Source: Pseudanabaena sp. M085S1SP2A07QC (GTDB taxonomy: Bacteria; Cyanobacteriota; Cyanobacteriia; Pseudanabaenales; Pseudanabaenaceae). From it: a DNA stretch of 33,013 bases. Below are positions 23,138 to 32,805 of this stretch, one piece after another. The stretch lies in the NCBI GenBank assembly GCA_020404895.1, contig JADBWK010000133.1, positions 1 to 33,013 of the forward strand, written 5' to 3'. Below the pieces are notes generated by a model that made no database searches, was not told where the DNA came from, and saw nothing but the letters and a program-made list of their open reading frames with translations. A program made the translations under genes and the position numbers. Within the stretch, counting starts at the first letter, position 1. Each line of letters begins with the position of its first letter.

Positions 23138-23983
23138 ATGATAAATTCGTTAGATACTGTTAGTAAAGAACAGCGACAAACCTTCTTGGATATTGCGACT
23201 GAGGCAGCTTGCGCGGGTGGTGCAATTCTAAGATCCTATTGGGGAAATCTCAAGGAAATTGAAGAAAAACGACCAGGGGATTTGGTAACGATCGCTGACA
23301 AAGAATCAGAAGCAATAGTTCTCTCTATTTTGCAAAGACATTTTCCTGATCATGGAATTTTGGCAGAAGAATCTGGTGTATTGGGGAATACCGAAAGTCG
23401 ATATTTATGGGCGATTGATCCTCTAGATGGCACAACTAATTATGCCCATCAATATCCATTTTCATCGGTATCGATCGCTTTATTGATTGATGGAATTCCC
23501 TCAGTTGGAGCAATTTACGATCCATTCCGCGATGAGATATTTCGAGCAGCCACAGGTTTAGGAGCAACTCGTAATCGTCTACCGATCCATGTTTCTAAAA
23601 CTACAGAACTCAGCCGCAGTTTACTCGTGACTGGCTTTGCCTATGATCGCACGCTCGTTGAGGATAATAATTACGCTGAGTTTTGCCATTTCACGCATAT
23701 CACTCAAGGCGTGCGACGTGGAGGTTCAGCGGCGATGGATTTAGCCTATGTCGCCTGTGGTCGTTTAGATGGCTATTGGGAGCGTGGTTTATCACTGTGG
23801 GACTTGGCGGCGGGGGGGGTTATCGTGCGCGAGGCAGGTGGCATTGTCACTGCCTACGATGGTAGCGAACATATTCCCAAATCAGGTAGATTACTTGCTA
23901 CTAATGGACATTTACATAAGCAAATGGTTGACGAATTGGCATTGATCAAGCCTCTACCATTTAAGTTTCCCTTTGGGCGTTAG
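23138..23983 (+). CDS. suhB: Inositol-1-monophosphatase family phosphatase
   Basis: A Mg2+-dependent phosphatase of the IMPase/SuhB fold, 281 residues. Metal ligands: Glu77/Glu78 in AEESG, then DPLDGTTNYAH with Asp94 and Asp97, and the final Asp in GLSLWDLAAGG. GDLVTIADKESE before them is the usual family segment. Family members act on inositol phosphate, histidinol phosphate, fructose-1,6-bisphosphate or PAP; the sequence looks most like cyanobacterial IMPase, but substrate choice by eye is unsafe, so the symbol is provisional. ATG 23138 opens the protein with no strong ribosome site. Nothing is in operon with it; a strong bidirectional terminator follows. Confidence 0.88.
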   Translation: MINSLDTVSKEQRQTFLDIATEAACAGGAILRSYWGNLKEIEEKRPGDLVTIADKESEAIVLSILQRHFPDHGILAEESGVLGNTESRYLWAIDPLDGTTNYAHQYPFSSVSIALLIDGIPSVGAIYDPFRDEIFRAATGLGATRNRLPIHVSKTTELSRSLLVTGFAYDRTLVEDNNYAEFCHFTHITQGVRRGGSAAMDLAYVACGRLDGYWERGLSLWDLAAGGVIVREAGGIVTAYDGSEHIPKSGRLLATNGHLHKQMVDELALIKPLPFKFPFGR

Positions 23984-23999
23984 TTCCACTCTAAAAAAT

Positions 24000-24039
24000 A
24001 GAATAAAAAAGCTGGTGCTTGGCACCAGCTTTTTTATTC
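24000..24039. terminator. Bidirectional terminator between IMPase and M14 genes
   Basis: AGAATAAAAAAGCTGGTGC pairs with GCACCAGCTTTTTTATTCT around a short T/G loop. With A6 on one side and T6 on the other it serves both convergent genes and overlaps the last codons of the minus-strand gene. Confidence 0.85.
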
Positions 24040-25050
24040 TGGGTTTGGCAAACGTTCCATCAAGTAGCAAAGACAATCTTGACGAACGATATCAGTATTG
24101 AGACTGAGCATTGATGGCATCACAGGTACTTTTAAAATAATTTCGCCATTTTCGATTTGGAAATAGCGATCGCCTTGTTCTTCTCCTTCTTCATTTAAAG
24201 CTGATAAATAAGCTCTCTCAGTTTTTGCTGCTCCAAAGTTTGCCCCAATTGGTAGTTCACAGAAATTTAAGCAATCCATCTCGGCGGGGAAAGTAATGTC
24301 ATCATTAGGCTCGTCCGTAAAGCTGAAATTAACTCGATCAGGTACTTTCACGATCGCGACTGTGTGAAACAGATCAATATCGGCGATCGCGGAATCAGGT
24401 AAATCATCAAAACTATTGAGATTAAGACAAGTTTCTACATATTCCATCGCATGAGCCGTTCCATCAGGTTTATCAGGTTGACCACATTCCAAAACGATCG
24501 CAGGACAAAACTTACCAAAGGCATAGGATTGCACCGTCTTGGGGCTGGTGTAGTACACCACTGTTTTCTCGAATAGCCGCGCTAAATGTCGAGAATGTTT
24601 ATCTAAATGAGTAATACAGCCATAGTGAGGGTTTCTGCCCGTATTATTGTGAATATCGATGCTGGCGAATACTCCCCGCGATCGCATTTCAGTAATTACT
24701 TTTTGTGCCAAGATTTGCTCTGGTAAAGGATCTGAGGAGTCTCCGACTTGCCAAATGCGATTGTAGTCAGGCTGATGGGATAAATGCCTTTGGCGATATC
24801 TAGCACCTTCGATATTGCCGATAAACAAAGAAAGCGATCGCGGTAGCTTTTTGTTTTGATATTTACGAAGCAATTCCCGCATCGCTAACCAGCTAGTTGT
24901 TTCATTGCCATGTAACAAAATCGAAACAAATAACGCTGGCTGGCGATCACCTTCGAGGTGGATCAGTGTGGGGTGCTTTAGCAATTGCCAAAGTTGAGTA
25001 GATTCCAGATCTAGTAAGCCATCGGGTATGCGATCGAAAATATCAAGCAT
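24034..25050 (-). CDS. Aspartoacylase/succinylglutamate desuccinylase-like M14 hydrolase
   Basis: A 338-residue zinc hydrolase of the AstE/AspA branch of M14 carboxypeptidases. Zinc ligands His47 and Glu50 are in LLHGNETTSW and the third, His134, in SIDIHNNTG. Asn97/Arg98 in PDYNRIW match the substrate-binding NR pair, and Glu188 in VLECGQ is the expected catalytic glutamate. The C-terminal 120 residues form a beta-rich domain with an acidic insertion (ALNEEGEEQGD). Such enzymes remove acyl groups from amino acids such as N-acetylaspartate or succinylglutamate; the substrate here is unknown. It converges on the IMPase gene and is followed by psaC further upstream on the same strand, from which it is separated by several hairpins. 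Confidence 0.87.
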   Translation of the reverse strand: MLDIFDRIPDGLLDLESTQLWQLLKHPTLIHLEGDRQPALFVSILLHGNETTSWLAMRELLRKYQNKKLPRSLSLFIGNIEGARYRQRHLSHQPDYNRIWQVGDSSDPLPEQILAQKVITEMRSRGVFASIDIHNNTGRNPHYGCITHLDKHSRHLARLFEKTVVYYTSPKTVQSYAFGKFCPAIVLECGQPDKPDGTAHAMEYVETCLNLNSFDDLPDSAIADIDLFHTVAIVKVPDRVNFSFTDEPNDDITFPAEMDCLNFCELPIGANFGAAKTERAYLSALNEEGEEQGDRYFQIENGEIILKVPVMPSMLSLNTDIVRQDCLCYLMERLPNPE

Positions 25051-25066
25051 AGAAAATATATTTCAG

Positions 25067-25168
25067 ATAGAGACAGCGCTAAGCGCCGTTTCTATTAAAA
25101 CAAAAGGCACGCATAGCGTGCCTTTTGTTTCTAAAAACAATTTAGGCGCACCAATTGGTACGCCTAAA
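25067..25168. repeat. Run of three successive hairpins between M14 gene and psaC
   Basis: First 25067-25095 (13-base arms, TAA loop, two mismatches). Second 25098-25130, perfect 15-bp arms AAACAAAAGGCACGC around ATA. Third about 25140-25168, a nearly perfect loopless palindrome TTTAGGCGCACCAA-TTGGTACGCCTAAA with one mismatch. All are downstream of psaC on its strand, so they may end or protect the psaC message. Confidence 0.75.
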
Positions 25169-25267
25169 TCTAAATGCAGGATAAAGAATAATTGCACTTA
25201 ACGAAAAATAAACAAGAATCTAGCTTAGTTAAAAATCATGAATCAAAAATTAGGAATTAAAAATTTG

Positions 25268-25292
25268 TAATTCGTAATTGAATAATTCGTAA

Positions 25293-25294
<2 letters not shown>
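25268..25294. repeat. Tandem AT-rich repeat reaching the psaC stop codon
   Basis: TAATTCGTAATT occurs at 25268-25279 and again at 25283-25294, a 15-base period. The second copy overlaps the psaC stop codon (TAA on the minus strand, 25295-25293). Confidence 0.6.
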
Positions 25295-25935
<641 letters not shown>

Positions 25936-27099
25936 ATGAAACGCATTACTCTGCTTGGCTCCACTGGCTCAATTGGCACACAAACATTGGATATCGTTGC
26001 TGAGTATCCTGAAAAATTTCAGGTTGTGGGAATGACCGCAGGGGGAAACATCGAACTCCTCGCAAAACAAATCCGCCAGTTTCAGCCCGAAATTGTAGCG
26101 ATCGCAAGTGAAAGTAAAATTTCAGAACTAAAAGAGGCGATCGCCGATCTTGCTGTAAAGCCAATCCTACTAGCAGGAGCCGAAGGCGTAGAAACTGTAG
26201 CAGCCTATGGGGACTCAGAGGTAGTGGTAACGGGAATTGTTGGCTGTGCGGGACTATTGCCAACGATCGCAGCTATTAAAGCAGGTAAAAATATTGCATT
26301 GGCAAATAAGGAGACTTTAATCGCAGGAGGTGAAGTAGTTGTGCCATTGATGAAAAAGCATGGCGTGAAGTTGTTGCCTGCGGATTCTGAGCATTCAGCG
26401 ATTTTCCAATGTTTGCAGGGAGTACCTGAAGGCGGGCTTAGACGCGTTATTCTCACAGCTTCAGGTGGAGCATTTCGCGATCGCCCCACAGAGGAACTCG
26501 CATCAGTAACTGTTGCTGATGCATTGAAGCATCCTAATTGGGCGATGGGTAAGAAGATCACGATTGATTCAGCCACTCTCATGAATAAGGGATTGGAAGT
26601 AATCGAAGCCCATTATCTCTTCGGAGTTGATTATGACCAAATCGAGATTGTGATTCATCCTCAAAGTATTATTCATTCGCTGATCGAACTAGAAGATACT
26701 TCGGTATTAGCGCAACTCGGCATTCCCGATATGCGTCTACCTTTGCTTTATTCTCTCTCTTATCCCGATCGTATTCCAACTCAATGGGAACGCCTCGATC
26801 TAGTTAAATGCGGTACTCTCACATTTCGCGCCCCAGATCACCAAAAATATCCCTGTATGGACTTAGCTTACGCCGCAGGTCGTGCAGGTGGAACTATGCC
26901 TGCGGTGTTGAATGCCGCTAATGAGCAAGTAGTAGAACTGTTTTTGCAAGAACGAATTCGTTATGTCCAAATTGCTGATTTGATCAAACATGTGTGCGAT
27001 CGGCACAATTGCGTTTCTAAGCCAGAGCTTGAAGATATTCTTGAAGCTGACAAATGGGCTAGAAATGCAGTGATCGAACAAGTTCTACTTAAAGTTTAG
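25936..27099 (+). CDS. dxr: 1-deoxy-D-xylulose 5-phosphate reductoisomerase
   Basis: Second enzyme of the MEP pathway: converts DXP with NADPH to MEP, feeding isoprenoids such as carotenoids, phytol and quinones. 387 residues, the usual size. NADPH-binding [16 protein letters not shown] is at the N-terminus; [10 protein letters not shown] follows; the metal and substrate site [15 protein letters not shown], the ASGGAFRD loop, [24 protein letters not shown] and [13 protein letters not shown] are all intact. The start ATG is followed directly by the cofactor motif, as in the family. It stands alone, with a short downstream gap of possible gene debris before the HlyD gene on the other strand. 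Confidence 0.97.
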   Translation: MKRITLLGSTGSIGTQTLDIVAEYPEKFQVVGMTAGGNIELLAKQIRQFQPEIVAIASESKISELKEAIADLAVKPILLAGAEGVETVAAYGDSEVVVTGIVGCAGLLPTIAAIKAGKNIALANKETLIAGGEVVVPLMKKHGVKLLPADSEHSAIFQCLQGVPEGGLRRVILTASGGAFRDRPTEELASVTVADALKHPNWAMGKKITIDSATLMNKGLEVIEAHYLFGVDYDQIEIVIHPQSIIHSLIELEDTSVLAQLGIPDMRLPLLYSLSYPDRIPTQWERLDLVKCGTLTFRAPDHQKYPCMDLAYAAGRAGGTMPAVLNAANEQVVELFLQERIRYVQIADLIKHVCDRHNCVSKPELEDILEADKWARNAVIEQVLLKV

Positions 27100-27176
27100 A
27101 TAAGCTTTTCTCTGACACACAGCAAATATGTTCTTTATTGTGTAATGACGTTACGTGAAAGGGAGACACTGGTCTG

Positions 27177-27311
27177 TTAAAGAAGGGTGAGTCGCTCAAA
27201 GTATTTCTGGTCAAGCTTTTCACGGTTTTGCAGCCAATCACCATAAATCCTTTCTGGATAATCTTTACAGCCATTTATCACTTCTTTAGTAACCAGTGCC
27301 GCCGTCAGCAG
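27177..27311 (-). pseudogene. Possible degraded coding fragment
   Basis: The gap between dxr and hlyD is 248 bases. On the minus strand one frame of 44 codons without an ATG (opening after a TGA) reads like part of a protein: VTKEVINGCKDYPERIYGDW, then LQNREKLDQKYFERLTLL, ending in TAA. The charged/aromatic mix is unlike the other frames here. I do not recognise the family. It could be the 3' remnant of a deleted gene or chance. Confidence 0.3.
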
Positions 27312-27347
27312 TCAGGGTATTTGAAAAATCAAACTTCTCAAGTACTT

Positions 27348-28895
27348 TTATCTGACAAATTTAAGCTTTTCAGTATTTGTAACAAAGAAATCTGTAAATA
27401 GGCTCATGACTGTGCGATCGCGGATTTTGATGTTTGCAGTTAGTGACATGCCTGACTGCAAATTGATTTTGCGTCCATTAGTCTCTAGGTATTGCTTCTC
27501 AATCTGCACCTTTGCAGGAAATCGATAGGTTGGATTATTTTGGTCAGGTGGCAAAGCATCGGAACCAATCGAGATTAACTTTCCTTTCACATCGCCAAAC
27601 TCGGTGAAAGGGAAAGAGTCAATTCTGACATCTACCGCCATTCCTTCTTTCACAAAACCAATGTCTTGATTGCCAATAAACACCTTCACTATGAGCATCT
27701 CATCTGGCACGATTTTTAAGACGACTTCTCCAGCGTTCGGGTTTGCTACATATCCAAGTCCTGCTTTTAGGTCAAATACTGTGCCAGATGCTGGTGCGCG
27801 GAGTTCTTGGTTTTTGAGGATCACTTCTGCTTGCTGGATTTGACCTTCTATTTCTGCAAGTCTCTTAGTATTGTCCACTAGGGCTTTAGTAAATTGACTA
27901 TCGATTTCAGCAATACGTTTTGTATTGTCGGCAATTTGGCTAGTCAATTCCTTGCGGGTAATGTCAAAGGTATTATTCAGTCGCGCTTGTCCCTCCGCGA
28001 TCGCTGACTGAATTCGCTGATCTTCCAGTGACAACTGCTGAATTTCTGACTCCAATGCGATTACCTGTTGTTGTTGTTTGAGGTATTGCACACGGGAAAT
28101 CGCTCCTTCTTTAACAGCAGTTTCTAGATCGCCAAGAATTTTGGTATCGATCTCTAAGGCGTTTGCTTTACTAGCGCGGTTAATCCGAGTTTGATTTAAT
28201 TGTTCGAGCGATTGAGCAATATTTGCTTCAGCAGCTTGCGATCGCGAGTCTAGTTCTGCTCTTGAAGCGATGAGACGATCCTGCTGATCGCCTGTTAAAT
28301 TTGCACCACTCCCTTTAACCTGCATCCGATACAGTTGCATTTCTGTCATTAAGGCTTCGCGATTTCGAGCTAGGGCAAAAAATTCTACAGGGACAGCACT
28401 CACTGTTGCTCCATCAATTTCTGAAGTTTTTCCATTAAGGACTTCTCGATAAAACTGATTTTCTTGCTGGAGATTTTTGCGTAATTTTTGCAATGATTCA
28501 AGCTGAGACTTGGCTACAGTTTCATCAATCCGCAATAGTACTTCGCCTTCTTTGACTTTCTGTCCATCTTTAATCAATACTTCCTTAAGTACACCATTAG
28601 CAGGAATACGTACTTCCTTAACTGCTCCCTGTGGTTCGAGTTTGCCCTGAGCAGGGATTGATTCTTCAATTTTTGCTACAGAAGCCCAAATAATTGCCAC
28701 TGTCACTGAGCCAACTAATGTCCATAAAATTGCTGGAATCCATTTAGGTGACTGACTCAAGGCTAAGGGTTGATCGAAATCACTTTTTTTGACGATCGCG
28801 CTACTAGATTTCTCCAGACCATCATTAGAGACTATATCTTCGGGAGAGATCTTGGTTAATTTTGGAGTTGGTTGATTGCCGTTATTATTTGTCAT
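27348..28895 (-). CDS. HlyD-family membrane fusion protein (type I secretion adaptor)
   Basis: Periplasmic adaptor linking an ABC exporter to an outer-membrane channel. 515 residues: a cytoplasmic N-terminus of about 50, one membrane helix (WIPAILWTLVGSVTVAIIWASV), a lipoyl-like half (IPAQGKLEPQGAVKEVRIPANG, then LIKDGQKVKEGEVLLRID), a long coiled-coil hairpin (about 125-370), the second lipoyl half (LRAPASGTVFDLKAGLGYV) and a beta-barrel (VFIGNQDIGFVKEGMAVDVRIDSFPF). The last segment, SLTANIKIRDRTVMSLFTDFF, is typical of HlyD. It is the last gene of ppiC-like, ABC, hlyD on the minus strand, with a 91-base gap that contains a family hairpin before it. No TolC-type gene is in the window. Confidence 0.92.
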   Translation of the reverse strand: MTNNNGNQPTPKLTKISPEDIVSNDGLEKSSSAIVKKSDFDQPLALSQSPKWIPAILWTLVGSVTVAIIWASVAKIEESIPAQGKLEPQGAVKEVRIPANGVLKEVLIKDGQKVKEGEVLLRIDETVAKSQLESLQKLRKNLQQENQFYREVLNGKTSEIDGATVSAVPVEFFALARNREALMTEMQLYRMQVKGSGANLTGDQQDRLIASRAELDSRSQAAEANIAQSLEQLNQTRINRASKANALEIDTKILGDLETAVKEGAISRVQYLKQQQQVIALESEIQQLSLEDQRIQSAIAEGQARLNNTFDITRKELTSQIADNTKRIAEIDSQFTKALVDNTKRLAEIEGQIQQAEVILKNQELRAPASGTVFDLKAGLGYVANPNAGEVVLKIVPDEMLIVKVFIGNQDIGFVKEGMAVDVRIDSFPFTEFGDVKGKLISIGSDALPPDQNNPTYRFPAKVQIEKQYLETNGRKINLQSGMSLTANIKIRDRTVMSLFTDFFVTNTEKLKFVR

Positions 28896-28935
28896 GATCT
28901 TTTTACCTTTATTTTATCGTTAGTCTCAACGCGCT

Positions 28936-28988
28936 AAAACCCATAAGTGAGTGGCGACGCTTTGCGCCGCCACTCACTTATGGGTTTT
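28936..28988 (-). repeat. 25-bp stem hairpin inside the secretion operon
   Basis: Arms 28936-28960 and 28964-28988 pair around TTT with one A-C position that is U.G in minus-strand RNA. Core GGCGACGC-TTT-GCGCCGCC, outer arm AAAACCCATAAG. It overlaps the last bases of the ABC gene and precedes hlyD, so it may set the ratio of the two products. Confidence 0.8.
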
Positions 28989-31935
28989 AAGAATCACCTG
29001 CTGCTTCTTGTTGGCGATATAAACAGAAATAGCGATCTTGCAAAGCCATTAACTCTAAATGAGTTCCCTGTTCAGCAACCCTTCCTTTGTCCATCAGCAA
29101 AATCAAGTCAGCACTATGGATCGTAGCAAGGCGATGGGTAATAAAGAAAACCGTGCGTCCGCGAAACTCCTCCGCAAGATTTAGACAGACTTGACGCTCA
29201 GTATTGTAATCAAGAGCGCTAGTCGCTTCATCAAGAATCAGTAATTGCGGTTTTTGCAAAATCGTACGAGCGATCGCAATCCTTTGTCTTTGTCCACCCG
29301 AAAGAGAATCTCCTCGCTCACCAACCCGTGACTCATAACCTTGCGGCAGTTGCATAATGAAGTCATGGGCGCAAGCAGTTTGTGCGGCAGCCACAATCTC
29401 ATCAGGCGTAGCATCAGGATTGGTCAACGCAATGTTTTGCTGTACCGTGCCATCAAATAGCAAGGTATCTTGCAAAACAACACCTATCTGTCGCCGCAAT
29501 GAATAGAGTTCTACTTTGCCAATATCATACTCATCGATAAAAATTCTGCCAGCCTCAGGTTCATAGAGCCGCGACATTAACTTAGTCAGGGTGCTTTTAC
29601 CCGCTCCACTAGTACCAACAACGCCGACAAATTGACCATTAGGAACATCTAAATTGACGTTATTTAGCTGCAAAGGTCCATTGGGATTAAAACGGAAATT
29701 GACATTCTCATAGCGCACTGCTCCTTTAATTGCAGGCATAGGAATATTGCGCCGACCTGCTTCTTCCTGCTCTTGGGGATGATTAATGATATCGCTGAGG
29801 CGTTCCAATGAAAGGGCGGTTTCTTGGAAGTTTTGCCAAAGTTGAATCAAACGTAAAAGAGGCGATGTCGTATAACCCGCAATAATCCGAAACGCGATTA
29901 GTTGTCCTAGAGATAGCTTGCCATCCAGTACCAAAAAAGCGCCAACCCATAGCAGCAATAGGTTAGAGAACTGATTTAAAAACTGACTCATGGAACCAGC
30001 AGTTGTGGAAGTTACTACGGTCTTAAATCCATCAGAAACATAGCGAGTATAACGACGTTGCCATTCCCAACGTGACTGCAACTCGATACTTTGCGCTTTA
30101 ACTGTCTGAATACCTGAAACAACTTCTACTAAATAGGACTGAGTTGCAGCATTACGTTCAGCTTTACTGCGAAGTTGTGTCCTGACGATGGGGGCAACGA
30201 TAAAGGTTAGCAGTGCAAACAATGGTACGGTTCCCAAAGCTACAAGAGTTAGCAACCAGCTATAGCAAATCATCACCACGATATAGACGAAGGAAAATAC
30301 TGCATCAAGGACAACGGTAAGGGCTGTTCCTGTCAAAAATTGACGAATATTTTCTAGTTCACCGATGCGGCTCGATAGTTCTCCCACCGATCGTTTCTCA
30401 AAATATCGCAAAGGTAACCTGACCAGATGATCAATGGTTTCGGAACCAAGGGTTAAGTCAATGCGATTAGTTGTATTTACAAACAAGTAGGTTCGCAGTG
30501 CGGTAATTAAGGCTTCAAAGAAAGCGATCGTTAAGAGCAGGATGCCTAGAATATTTAAGGATGGCAGGGAGTTTTGCAGAATTACTTTATCAATAATTAC
30601 TTGGGTGATTAGAGGATTTGCCAATCCCAATAACTGCACAAAGAAGGAGGCAACCAAAACAGTAATTAAAGGATTGCGGTAACGCTTGAGGGATGGCAAA
30701 AACCAAGATAGACCAAATTTTTGTTGGGGAGTATCTTTAGTCGGTTGAATTAGCAGAATCTGTCCCGATTCGCCCCAAAGATCGGCAAATTGAGCAGTTT
30801 TCTTAATGACAATTCCCTGTTCAGGAATACCTAGCACCTGTTCGCGATCGCTAGTTTTGTAAAGTACCGCAAAGGTATCTTGCCAAGGTAATAAAGCTGG
30901 TGTGGGAACCTGACTAATGGCACTCGCAGGAATCGTTGCCAACTGTCCATTTAGTCCCATTAGCTCAGCGATCATGCCGCATAACTGCAAAGAGATGCTT
31001 TGAGAACGATCATATTGATTGACGATCGCTCGTTTGATCACATGACGATTAAAGGGCATACTCCAATATTTAGCTAACATCTCAAAACAAGCCACTGACG
31101 CATCAATGGGACCACGCCCATAGATATATGGATAGTCTTGAGGCTTATGATCGCCGCGATCGCTAACAGTCGGCAAATCAGGAGCATAGGGAATATCGAA
31201 GGCGGTGGGATGGGCTAGTAATTCGGTTACTATTTCCGTAGCAACGGCAAAATCATCGCGCAAGCCAATTAAACGCAAATAGCTAGACTCTGGAATCTCA
31301 AAAACAGTGCGATTTGGTTCAACTCTTGTTCCCAGAGGAATTGTGATATTTTGTCCACCGCTAACGAGCCACACAAAATCAGGATCAAGCGGCGGGATTG
31401 AATTTTTCCCCGCAGGTAAAGTCAGAACTCGCGCATCTTGCCATGCATTGCGAGCCTGCTCTATAAAATCTTTAGGGGACTGAGCACGGCGATCCATCTC
31501 GATCGCAAATAGATCAAATACTTCTGCTGGTGAAACTTGGGAGATAAAAGCCTTCTTAAAAGTAGGATAGCGATCGCAAAGTTGTAAAAAATCTGTTGCT
31601 TCTAAGGATAAAAAAGTACTTTCAACAGAAGCGATCGCCGTTTCGCAGGGCAATTCACGGATCAAACTCGCCCATCCGATTACCGCGCCAGTTTTAAGGG
31701 TTTCTAAAGTCCTAGGTGATGTCGCCTTTGGTATTTGCACCAATAGCCTTGCTTGCCCTTCCCATAGAAATAATACTTGCGCTGGCATAGTCTCTCGACG
31801 CAAGATTATTTGCCCCATCCGATAGCGCAATGGCTGAAGGCGATCGCTTATTTCTTTGACGATCGAGTGATCAAGATTTTGGAATAAGGGGATACGCTCA
31901 ATGAGATCTTGGATAGCATTACTGTTGGCAAACAT
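28987..31935 (-). CDS. Type I secretion ABC exporter with CNB-like and C39-like domains
   Basis: A 982-residue fused exporter of the HlyB/HetC type. Domains: cyclic-nucleotide-binding-like fold at about 1-130; linker; C39 peptidase-like domain at about 250-400; six-helix ABC membrane domain at about 415-700; ATPase at about 740-975 with Walker A GTSGAGKST near 774, LSGGQRQRIAIA near 878, Walker B LLILDEATSALD near 902 and the H-loop ITHRL. The ATPase is intact. In the C39-like domain the usual DCGxACL reads DASVACF (near 276), so the catalytic Cys is lost, and the usual HFVVL reads TFAVL (near 352), so the His is lost too. It is therefore probably a docking, HlyB-like domain that does not cut a leader. 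The CNB pocket also lacks its usual Glu and Arg (GWASLIRELPCETAIAS). The cargo is unknown. Confidence 0.93.
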   Translation of the reverse strand: MFANSNAIQDLIERIPLFQNLDHSIVKEISDRLQPLRYRMGQIILRRETMPAQVLFLWEGQARLLVQIPKATSPRTLETLKTGAVIGWASLIRELPCETAIASVESTFLSLEATDFLQLCDRYPTFKKAFISQVSPAEVFDLFAIEMDRRAQSPKDFIEQARNAWQDARVLTLPAGKNSIPPLDPDFVWLVSGGQNITIPLGTRVEPNRTVFEIPESSYLRLIGLRDDFAVATEIVTELLAHPTAFDIPYAPDLPTVSDRGDHKPQDYPYIYGRGPIDASVACFEMLAKYWSMPFNRHVIKRAIVNQYDRSQSISLQLCGMIAELMGLNGQLATIPASAISQVPTPALLPWQDTFAVLYKTSDREQVLGIPEQGIVIKKTAQFADLWGESGQILLIQPTKDTPQQKFGLSWFLPSLKRYRNPLITVLVASFFVQLLGLANPLITQVIIDKVILQNSLPSLNILGILLLTIAFFEALITALRTYLFVNTTNRIDLTLGSETIDHLVRLPLRYFEKRSVGELSSRIGELENIRQFLTGTALTVVLDAVFSFVYIVVMICYSWLLTLVALGTVPLFALLTFIVAPIVRTQLRSKAERNAATQSYLVEVVSGIQTVKAQSIELQSRWEWQRRYTRYVSDGFKTVVTSTTAGSMSQFLNQFSNLLLLWVGAFLVLDGKLSLGQLIAFRIIAGYTTSPLLRLIQLWQNFQETALSLERLSDIINHPQEQEEAGRRNIPMPAIKGAVRYENVNFRFNPNGPLQLNNVNLDVPNGQFVGVVGTSGAGKSTLTKLMSRLYEPEAGRIFIDEYDIGKVELYSLRRQIGVVLQDTLLFDGTVQQNIALTNPDATPDEIVAAAQTACAHDFIMQLPQGYESRVGERGDSLSGGQRQRIAIARTILQKPQLLILDEATSALDYNTERQVCLNLAEEFRGRTVFFITHRLATIHSADLILLMDKGRVAEQGTHLELMALQDRYFCLYRQQEAAGDS

Positions 31936-32025
31936 AGTCGTTAACTAATAAAGAACTTAAGGAGCAAAAGCAAGGTTGTAAAAACAATGATTTTCACAGA
32001 GAACCATAAGGATGTTTAATCATCA

Positions 32026-32742
32026 TCAGGATTTTTTTAGCGAATTTTCCTCTTGTAAAAGCTCTTCAAACAGTTGATTGAGAAGCAACTGAGTTGTCTG
32101 ATCATCAAACTGAGCAGGCACAAATTTTTCTAGTCGTAAAATCACAAACCATTCTTCTAAAGGAAAGGGTGGAAGGAATTGTTGGGGAAGGCTATGGCGC
32201 AATTTCTCCGCGATTACGGGAGGCAGTTTATTAAGCAATAATGGTCCAATCATGCCACCTGTTTGCGCTTCTACACCCTGAGAATATTGAGATGCAACCT
32301 CTGCAAAAGTCTGTTCACCATCTTGAATCCGAAAGAATAGTTCTTGCAAAAGCTCAGGATTTTTATGGCGAATCAGCGAATAGATCACCCGATCTAAGCT
32401 GGTTCTACGATTTAAAAAAGTTGATTCGAGACGATTTGCCCAAGTCTGATGCTTAAATTTTTCGACCTTAAACTCACGTAGAGCGATCGCCTTGAGTTGC
32501 TCGTCAGTAAGACTATAAGCCTGACAATAATTTTGAATGGCTTCTTGCGAAACTAACTTATAGCGTTGCTGAAATTGTTGCAGAGCCAGATTAATTTCTT
32601 CGGGTTCAAGGGTAATAGCTGCGATCACACGATCAATTGCTAGTTCTCGCTTAAAATTTGGTAACAAGCGATAGATCGCTAAAAGACTTCCAAAATTCCC
32701 TTCCTCAATTTTAAGATTGTCAATTGTCAAGTAACCCACCAT
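32026..32742 (-). CDS. PpiC/parvulin-like peptidyl-prolyl isomerase of a secretion operon
   Basis: A 238-residue protein with a SurA-like helical N-terminal half (about 1-125; ALQQFQQRYKLVSQEAIQNY, LTDEQLKAIALREFKVEKF) and a parvulin segment (about 145-205; RIQDGEQTFAEVASQYSQGV then TGGMIGPLLLNKLPPVIAEKL). The parvulin fold signature FAEVASQYSQ-GG-GP is present. No signal peptide is visible, unlike SurA or PrsA, so it probably works in the cytoplasm on cargo before export. It lies 90 bases upstream of the ABC exporter on the same strand. Such PpiC genes beside HlyD and ABC genes are common in cyanobacterial peptide export clusters; isomerase activity itself is not proven by sequence. Confidence 0.88.
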   Translation of the reverse strand: MVGYLTIDNLKIEEGNFGSLLAIYRLLPNFKRELAIDRVIAAITLEPEEINLALQQFQQRYKLVSQEAIQNYCQAYSLTDEQLKAIALREFKVEKFKHQTWANRLESTFLNRRTSLDRVIYSLIRHKNPELLQELFFRIQDGEQTFAEVASQYSQGVEAQTGGMIGPLLLNKLPPVIAEKLRHSLPQQFLPPFPLEEWFVILRLEKFVPAQFDDQTTQLLLNQLFEELLQEENSLKKS

Positions 32743-32805
32743 AATTTCTTAAAGACAACTATCACAATTCCAGCCAGCAATACTGTAGTGATTTGAACAT
32801 GACAT

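Noticed and set aside
27089-27274. 61-codon minus-strand ORF between dxr and hlyD
   Set aside because: It overlaps the dxr end and has a mixed Ser/Thr/Lys composition with no recognisable pattern; another frame is more protein-like.
28987-31935. Exporter as an active leader peptidase (bacteriocin or HetC-type)
   Set aside because: The C39-like domain lacks the expected Cys and His, so leader cleavage is not supported.
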